Source: Camellia lanceoleosa
Lineage: Eukaryota; Streptophyta; Magnoliopsida; Ericales; Theaceae
Assembly: GCA_025200525.1 (NCBI GenBank)
Contig: CM045761.1
Location: forward strand, 43,470,190-43,534,189
Direction: 5' to 3'
Length of the DNA: 64,000 nt
The number at the start of each line of letters is the position of its first letter. Position 1 is the first letter of the stretch. Both the position numbers and the translations under genes were made by a program. The notes beneath the pieces are model-generated. The model saw only the letters and a program-made list of their open reading frames with translations. It was not told the DNA's origin and did not search any database. Shown piece by piece: positions 56,997-64,000 of this stretch.

Positions 56997-59409
56997 TGTA
57001 ACAACCCTCATACTGTTTACCGATTAATGACTGATTGATTACCGATTATTGCTAAACTGAGATCGAATATGAAAAGTAATTGACTGATTGAAATCTGAAA
57101 CTAAATTGATTGCCTGTATCTGTTTGAATTGCATTTTATCTGTTTGACTGTTTAATGATCTATTCATGTTTATATGTTTAAACTGTAAATTGAAGGCCTT
57201 ATCGGCGGCTGAACCCGAAACCGATTGGTACTTCATGATCGTCATAATTTATGTGATTTTATGGTGTATTTATTCGAAAACTGATTTGGTATGGTTAAAT
57301 TAGATTAATTATTGATGAATTGCAAAGTTAGACTTAATTACTAGAATGCCACCTAGTGGCCCACTATCTACGAAACACATTGAGCCTATTTACACTCAAC
57401 AAAAACATTTCATCATCCTCATTTCATTGCTATAGCCGACTATAGAGAAGAGAATTAGAGGGAGCGTGAGAGACCTGACTTGGTCTTGTGGATTTTGCTT
57501 GGAACTCGGTAGAATTGAAGGGGTTTTTGCACAATTGAGTTTCTATAGCTTGTATTCAAGACCTAGGTAAGGAAATTTAACCTCTTATTGTTGAGTCTAT
57601 GTTGATTCTTGCATTTCATGTTTTAATTCAAACGTGTTGGATCATTTTAGAATTCATGCATGCATGGTTGTATTGTTGAATTTTGAGTTGATTTCATGGC
57701 AAATTGTCACATGCATGTTCATAATTTTGCAATGGTCCATGTTTTCAATTTGTTTTTGGAACAATTGGCTCACTAGAGCATCAAATTGAAGCTTTGAAAT
57801 GATTTGAATTCATGCATGTGTGCATGTTCTTCATGTTCATGAAAATGGGTTTGAAATTGGTTTTAATTGACTCACCCTTGGGCTTTAAATTCACAAATTG
57901 AGCTTTGAAACTTGTTGTATATTGAGTTTAGTTGTGTTTTCCAGAATTTGGGCCCAAGAGGTCGAGTTTTGAGCTTAGGAATGCTTAGTTTGAGCTTGGG
58001 AGGCAAATTTGGAAATTCCAGAATTTGGCTTCTACGCTCAAGCGAAGGATTCTACGCTTGAGCGACCACCATTTACTCTGAGCTACGCTCAAGCGACGGA
58101 ATGGTGGCTCGAGCGTAAATTGCAAGCTCTCAGAATCTTGGTGCGCGCAGGCGTACGCTTGAGCGAAGGTACCTACGCTCAAGCGAAGAGCTGTCTCACG
58201 CTCGAGCGAGCATCGAGCATAAATCTTGAGCATCCAGTATTTTTACTGTAGCACGCAGTCCGCTCGAGCGACGGAATTCATGCTTGAGCGAAGATCCTTT
58301 GTCTGCATGTCCGCTCGAGCGAAGGAATCCTCGCTCGAGCGAGACCCCTGTTTTGAAAAAATTTTGTAAAGTGTTTTCTAAGTGCATCTTTGCATCCTCA
58401 TCCCATCTTAGGCATTCTTAGGCCTAGTTTAAGGCATCTTAAAGAGGATAGAGATGTAGAACACGCCGAGGCAAATTTAGGGATTAAGTTATTATCTTTC
58501 CCAACTGTGAAACTTAGTGTGTGTTCAATCTGTTAACTGTATAGGGTTGGCATTCCGAGGAGACGCTCTAGTTCACTGTAGCCCAGAACTCTGTGAGTAA
58601 CAATTGTGTAAAGATATATTCAAAATGATTATCTTCTGAATATTGAACTGAACTGATATTGTTTACTAAATGAATGTATGTCTTATATTCTGAACTGTAC
58701 TGTGGCATCCTTAGCACCTACTGTTTACTGTTACTGTTACAGAGATCTCTGTCGGTTCCCTCGTGGAACCACTACTGTTTACTGATTAATGGCCATCATT
58801 ACTGTTCGGTCTTTTAAGACCTACTGTTTACTGTTATGCTAATGGATGTACCACATATGACTGATTGACTGAAAGACTGAAATACTGATTTAATGAACTA
58901 TTTTCATTACTGTAAGGACATTCATTCTAAACCTCTTTACGCATTATGTTATTCACTGGGCTTTTGCTCACTGCTCATATATATATGTAGGTGTACAGGC
59001 ACCGGATCAAAGCTAGAGGCGTCGGGGTAAACTCCAATTTTGTCAAGCCGACCAATGTGCCTCACTGCGAGGTTCCGAGCCTGCCAAGCTAAGGCTTAGG
59101 GGCGTTTAGTGTTCCCCCTCCTGTATTGTTTTGTTTACTGTATAGACTGCACTGTACCGGTTAATAGGGACTTGATCCCTGTCTTGAATGTTTGTAAATG
59201 TTTTGTATACTGTTCTGTACAAATGTATGAAAAATCTTTTTGGCATACAGATTGTCACAGCTCATTGGACATTATTTATTTACTATATTGGCTTCCGCCA
59301 TACCCCTGTACTCTGTTATACTGACTTACTGTTAAGCTGGCCTTCGGTAACCTAGGGTTACTGGCCGGTTACGGTGCTAAACCCATAGGGGCGGGTTTGG
59401 GTCGTGACA
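56997..59409 (+). repeat. 5' LTR of the Tekay element (2413 bp)
   Basis: Begins TGTAACAACCC and ends GTCGTGACA, followed within 4 bp by the primer site. Flanked on the left by ACAAT; the right duplication is outside the window. Contains a cluster of CGCTCGAGCG-like palindromes (58030-58345). Confidence 0.9.
58030..58345. repeat. Cluster of CGCTCGAGCG-like palindromes in the Tekay LTR
   Basis: Around ten sites of the form CGCTCGAGCG, or its variants CGCTCAAGCG and CGCTTGAGCG, spaced about 15-40 bp. The solo LTR has the counterpart at about 51988-52216 with fewer clean copies. Confidence 0.7.
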
Positions 59410-59412
59410 GAG

Positions 59413-59424
59413 TGGTATCAGAGC
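59413..59424 (+). other. Primer-binding site of the Tekay element (initiator Met tRNA)
   Basis: TGGTATCAGAGC, the usual plant initiator-Met-tRNA complement, 3 bp after the LTR. Confidence 0.9.
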
Positions 59425-59614
59425 GATACTTAACCACGAGTTATACCATACCCACGTGTCCAAATGAGCTATAGGGTGTCCTAGAAAAGCAATTAGGGCA
59501 TTACATGAGCATAAAAAGTGTGTGGTTATAACATGACTGAATATATGCTAATGTGTCAACTGTTTAAGTATGCAACTGTATATGCTTATAATTGTTATAA
59601 CTGCTTATAGCGAA

Positions 59615-60560
59615 ATGGATAATGCAAATGAATCTGAGTCCTCATCCACTGAGGCAAGAATGGCAAGAATGGAAAGGATGATGCAACTGATAACTGCCAG
59701 ACTTGAGCAACAACAGAATCAACAGCCCCCACCTCCTCCTCCGGCTGTACCGGAACCGAATGTGAATGTGAATGTGAATGATGGGGACATAATTGCTCTT
59801 ACCCAGAAGTTCAGCAAATTGAAACCGCCATCCTTTCAGGGAGGCCTTGAACCATTAAAAGTTGAAGCATGGGTTTTGGAGACTGAAAAACTGTTTGAAG
59901 TGTTTCCATGTTCTGAGGCACATAAAGTGCTGTTGGCTACCTTTACTCTGCAAGAGGAAGCAAGAAGGTGGTGGATGCTTACCCGTGATGACAACACTGT
60001 TATGACTTGGGCTCAATTCAAAGTAGCCTTCTTTGAAAAGTACTTCCCTCAGTGTGTCAGGGACAGAAAGGTGATTGAATTTGAGCAACTGAAACAAGGC
60101 ATTATGTCAGTGGCAGAATATGAGACAAAATTTACTAAACTTGCTAGATATGCACCACACATGGTGGACACTGGCTATAAGAAGGCCAAGAGGTTTGAAG
60201 GCGGCCTTAATGTTGCTATACTGGATCAAATTAGTGTTTTGAAGCTACCGAGTTATGTAAATGTTCTTGATCGAGCTTTGATGGCTGAATCGAATATCGA
60301 AACTGTGAAACAATCTAAAACACCGACGTCCGAATGGCGTGGTAAAAGACAGAATTTTAAATTCAAGAAAGGCAAGCATAACCCATCAAAAAAGAAATAG
60401 AATACGGGGTCAACAACTAGCCCCAGCCAAGGGAGTGGTTTCATTCTATCTTGTTCTGAATGTGGCAGGAAGCACAAAGGGATTTGTTACAAAATACCTG
60501 GAGCCTGTTACAGGTGTGGCAAGGTGGGCCACATGGTTAAAGACTGCCCCTCTGCTCCAC
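59615..60560 (+). pseudogene. gag of the Tekay element (one in-frame stop)
   Basis: ATG at 59615 (MDNANESESSSTEARMARME). A Gln/Pro-rich N-terminus is followed by the capsid core VEAWVLETEKLFEVF, EARRWWMLTRDD, FFEKYFPQCVRDRKVIEFEQ and YETKFTKLARYAPH. A TAG at 60398 interrupts a Lys-rich tail. The same frame then continues into a zinc knuckle, [14 protein letters not shown] (about 60498-60550), so there is a single nonsense codon and no frameshift. Confidence 0.88.
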
Positions 60561-61100
60561 AGGCCAGTGGGAAAGCTGCACCAAGCGCAGCAGCATCAAC
60601 TGTAAAGCCTAACCCCAAAGCTACCGGGAAAGAGCCTATAAGGCAGGGCCGAGTGTTCACCCTAGTACCGGGAGACGTGCAAAATACTAAAACCGTTGTG
60701 TCAGGTATCCTCTCTATCTGTGCTCAAAATGCATATGTACTGATTGATTTGAGGTCTACATATTCTTATGTGTCGCATGCTTTTTCACGGAAATTGAATA
60801 GACCCTTAGAGCCCATGAATTATCTGTTAGCTGTATCATCACCTATTGGGGGATCCATGACATGTGCTTATATGTACCCTGCATGTGAAATCATTGTTGG
60901 GGATATGCATCTGTTTATTGATTTACTGCCATTGAACATTGATCACTTTGATGTAATATTGGGGATGGACTGGTTACAAAAATATCACGCTACTATTGAC
61001 TGTGTGACAAAGCAAGTTGTTTTCCGTCCACCTGGTCTGCCTAAATTTGTATTTAATGGGGCTGGAGTAGTACCTCCTCCGTATTTGATTTCTTCTGTGA
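60561..61100 (+). pseudogene. Aspartic protease with a changed active site (Tekay)
   Basis: Same frame as gag. The active site reads DLRST (about 60745-60760) where the family has D-S-G-S/T, so the essential Gly is gone and the protease should be inactive. The C-terminal block [18 protein letters not shown] is intact. Both substitutions are explained by C-to-T/G-to-A changes. Confidence 0.8.
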
Positions 61101-62100
61101 AAGCCGTTAAATTGATTAGAAAAGGGTGTAAAGGATATCTATGTTCTGTATTGATTATATCTACTGATGATAATGTTAAAACTGATGTGAACTGTATTCC
61201 TATAGTTAGAGAATTCCCGGATGTATTTCCAGATGATCTACCAGGGGATTTGATTGACAGGGAGATTGAATTCACCGTTGATGTGGTTCCGGGTACACAA
61301 CCAATATCTAAAGCTCCCTACAGAATGGCTCCGACTGAACTAAAGGAATTGAAAGCACAATTGCAAGAACTGTTAGATAAGAAGTTTATCAGGCCCAGTA
61401 CTTCACCGTGGGGCGCACCGATTTTGTTTGTAAAGAAGAAAGACGGCTCACTGAGACTGTGTATTGATTACCGTGAATTGAACAAGGTAACTGTGAAAAT
61501 AAATATCCATTACCGCGTATTGATGACTTATTTGATCAGTTACAGGGTGCGCAAGTATTTTCTAAGATTGATCTCAGATCTGGATATCACCAACTGAAAG
61601 TTAAACCAAAAGACATCGATAAAACTGCTTTTTGAACGAGGTATGGACATTACGAATTTTTAGTTATGCCTTTCGGAGTTACTAATGCACCTGCTACATT
61701 TATGGACCTCATGAATAGAATCTTCAAACCATACCTTGATGACTTTATTGTTGTATTCATTGATGACATACTGATTTATTCTAAGACTAGAGAAGAACAT
61801 GAACATCATCTGAGACTTGCCCTGCAGACCCTAAGAGAACAGAAACTTTATGCTAAACTGTCTAAATGTGAGTTTTGGCTTGATCATGTTATGTTTTTGG
61901 GGCATGTTGTTAGCAAAGATGGAATTTCTATTGATCCGCAGAAAATTGAAGCTGTAGTGAACTGGCCTAGACCAACAAATGTGATAGAAGTCCGAAGCTT
62001 TTTGGGATTGGCAGGATATTACAGAAGATTTGTCAAAGATTTCTCCAAAATTGCCTTACCATTGACTCAACTGACACAGAAGGAGATATCAGTTGACTAG
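61101..62100 (+). pseudogene. Reverse transcriptase (Tekay, frameshift and stop)
   Basis: [12 protein letters not shown] and the RT blocks [20 protein letters not shown] and IDYRELNK lead to a one-base deletion near 61497. The frame changes there and then meets a TGA at 61633. The remaining RT reads [20 protein letters not shown], the catalytic [10 protein letters not shown] and [11 protein letters not shown], to a TAG at 62098. The catalytic aspartates are intact; the lesions are inactivating. Confidence 0.88.
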
Positions 62101-62580
62101 ACTGACCAAAGGGAATCAGCGTTCCAAGAGTTGAAAACTCGATTGGTGACTGCACCGGTTCTTACTTTACCTTCAGGTACGGATGGTTATACCATATTTA
62201 GTGATGCTTCTCATAAAGGTTTGGGGTGTGTTTTGATGCAGAATGGGAGAGTTATTGCTTATGCTTCCCGACAACTGAGACCACATGAAAGGAACTACCC
62301 AACCCATGATCTAGAACTTGCGGCAGTAGTGTTTGCACCAAAAATTTGGCGTCACTATCTGTATGGGGCAACATGTAAAGTATATACCGACCACAAGAGT
62401 CTGAAATATTTCTTCACCCAGAAAGAACTGAACATGAGACAGCGGAGATGGCTAGAATTGATCAAAGATTATGATCTACAGATTCTGTATCACCCGGGAA
62501 AAGCCAATACCGTTGCCGATGCACTGAGCCGGAAGGCGATCGCAAATTTAGCTTGCTTGCTCATCGGACAGAAGGAGTTG
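62101..62580 (+). pseudogene. RNase H (Tekay)
   Basis: The frame reopens after the [40 protein letters not shown] and [19 protein letters not shown] show the RNase H catalytic Asp and Glu residues. [16 protein letters not shown] marks its end. Intact over this stretch. Confidence 0.88.
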
Positions 62581-64000
62581 CTTTGTGACCTTGAAAAATC
62601 TGAAATTGAAATTGTTTTGAAAGAACAAGGCGGGACAATAGCCGCGATTTCTGCTCAACCGGCATTGATTGAAGAAATTAAAGAGAAACAGCAACATGAT
62701 GATTTCTTGAAGAAGGTCATCGAAGAAAGGGAATCTAAACCGAGGCCAAGGTTCAAATTTGAAAACAATGTACTGAAATTTCAAGAAAGACTGTGTGTAC
62801 CGAATGACACTGAACTGAAAAGAAGAGTTCTGCAAGAGGGCCACAACTCAAAATTTTCTATTCATCTGGGAAATATGAAAATGTACCAAGATTTGAAACA
62901 GAACTTTTGGTGGCCGGGAATGAAGAAAGAAATTGCCGACTTTGTGTCAAAATGTCTTCATTACCAACAAGTCAAAGCCGAACATCAACGACCCGCAAGC
63001 TTACTGCAATCCTTACCCATACCAGAGTGGAAATGGGAGCATATCACGATGGATTTTATCGTTGGATTGCCTCGCTCCAGAAAAGGTATGGATTCAATTT
63101 GGGTTATTGTTGATAGACTGACCAAATTTGCTCACTTTTTACCTGTCAAGACAATTTATAATGCAGACAAGTTGGCTGTAATTTATATTGATGAAATTGT
63201 TAGACTGCATGGAGTACCTGTATCCATTGTTTCTGACAGGGATTCGAAGTTTACATCGAGGTTTTGGCAAAGCTTACAGACTACATTGGGTACTGAACTG
63301 AAATTGAGTAGTGCTTATCATCCTCAGACAGATGGCCAGTTAGAAAGGACCATCCAGACTCTGGAGGATTTACTGAGAATGTGTGTCCTTGATTTTCAGG
63401 GAAACTGGGAAAGCCATTTGCCATTGGCTGAATTTGCCTACAACAACAGCTATCATTCAAGCATTGGTATGGCGTCTTTCGAGGCATTGTATGGCAGAAA
63501 ATATAGATCTCCAATTTGCTAGACAGAAGTTGGAGATGGGCCTTTGCTTGGGCCCGAGATTGTTTATGAAACGACTGAGAAAGTAAAACTGATACAACAG
63601 CGGCTGGAAACAGCATAGAGCAGACAGAAAAGTTATGCAAATGTCAGAAGACGAGACAGAGAGTATGAAGTGGGTGATCACGTTTTTGTGAAGGTAACAC
63701 CGATGAAAGGCCAGACTCGTTTTGGAGTCAAAGGCAAGTTAGCGCCGAGATATGTCGGACCGTACGAGATTGTTGAGAAAATCAATCCGATGGCGTATCA
63801 AGTTGCGCTTCCTCCTAAAATGGAGCATATGCACAACGTCTTCCACATCTCTATGTTGAGAGATTATCTTCGGGATCCTTTCCATGTGATTGAGCCTACT
63901 CGGGTAGTGTTGAGTGATGACTACACTTACGAGGAACGACCTATACAGATTGTAAACAGACGGATTAAGAAATTGAGGAACAAAGAGATCCCGTTAGTGA
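62581..64000 (+). pseudogene. Integrase and C-terminal chromodomain region (Tekay)
   Basis: The zinc-binding part has both His ([10 protein letters not shown]) but the first Cys pair reads CLHY, so one Cys is lost. Core: [17 protein letters not shown] and DGQLERTIQ supply D,D,E. Stops TAG at 63520 and 63616 lie just before the C-terminal part. That part reads FVKVTPMKGQTRFGVKGKLA, GPYEIVEKINPMAYQVALPP, HNVFHISMLRDYL and the start of a chromodomain-like ERPIQIV. It is cut by the window end. Confidence 0.85.

Larger units (their letters stand above)
56997..64000 (+). mobile_element. Tekay-type chromovirus LTR retrotransposon, 5' part
   Basis: 5' LTR 56997-59409, Met-tRNA primer site, then gag-protease-RT-RNaseH-integrase in one frame set, running off the window. 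The solo LTR at 50918 is a relative. Integrase of the non-Tat type, the Met primer site and the C-terminal region with a chromodomain-like beginning fit Tekay/Del. Confidence 0.88.

Overview
This is a repeat-dominated stretch of a plant nuclear genome, almost certainly a eudicot. The evidence is nested Ty3/gypsy LTR retrotransposons of the Ogre/Tat and Tekay (chromovirus) groups, plant-only domains (plant mobile domain, DUF7745-like, FAR1, plant GRF zinc finger), Tourist and MULE MITEs, and GT-AG introns. No rRNA, tRNA, CRISPR array or organellar sequence was seen, and no clearly intact single-copy host gene. The species cannot be named from the sequence.

Layout. (1) 1-33375: two tandem copies of one giant Ogre/Tat element that share a middle LTR. 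Copy 1 enters the window inside integrase and runs to the LTR at 9529-13237. Copy 2 uses that LTR as its 5' LTR and has a tRNA-Arg-like primer site, a broken gag-protease-RT-RNaseH-archaeal RNaseH-integrase region (14.2-20.96 kb), a long 3' domain and a 3' LTR at 28726-33375. The 3' domain of each copy carries two intron-containing genes on the MINUS strand: a DUF7745-like gene (A) and a plant-mobile-domain (PMD/MAIN-like) gene (B). Intron 2 of gene B holds about 1.3 kb of tandem repeat. (2) 33376-39780: AT-rich intergenic DNA with a Tourist-like MITE, a MULE-type foldback MITE (perfect 9-bp target duplication) nested in another MITE, a possible orphan first exon, and an LTR-like remnant. (3) 39780-46865: a truncated, LTR-less Tat element with decayed gag-pol, a 58-bp hairpin minisatellite and an antisense coiled-coil ORF. 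(4) 46866-50822: non-coding DNA around a convergent pair, a GRF zinc-finger pseudogene and a FAR1-domain ORF. (5) 50823-56996: a third, internally deleted Tat element with two hairpin minisatellites and an antisense Transposase_28-like ORF. Its 5' LTR is split by a solo Tekay LTR (TSD GATGT). (6) 56997-64000: 5' LTR, Met-tRNA primer site and decayed gag-pol of a Tekay-type chromovirus, cut by the window end.

How it fits together. The Ogre element has a sense promoter in its LTR and two antisense promoters for genes A and B. All three carry the same 8-bp palindrome GGCCGGCC upstream of a TATA box, which suggests a shared regulator. This is the best candidate here for an undescribed system.

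Caution. The two Ogre copies, and the two Tekay LTRs, differ repeatedly at CAG/CTG trinucleotides in a way that looks like long-read base-calling error at CHG-methylated cytosines. Some apparent frameshifts in elements 1 and 2 may therefore not be real. The point nonsense mutations in the other elements look like genuine methyl-cytosine deamination.
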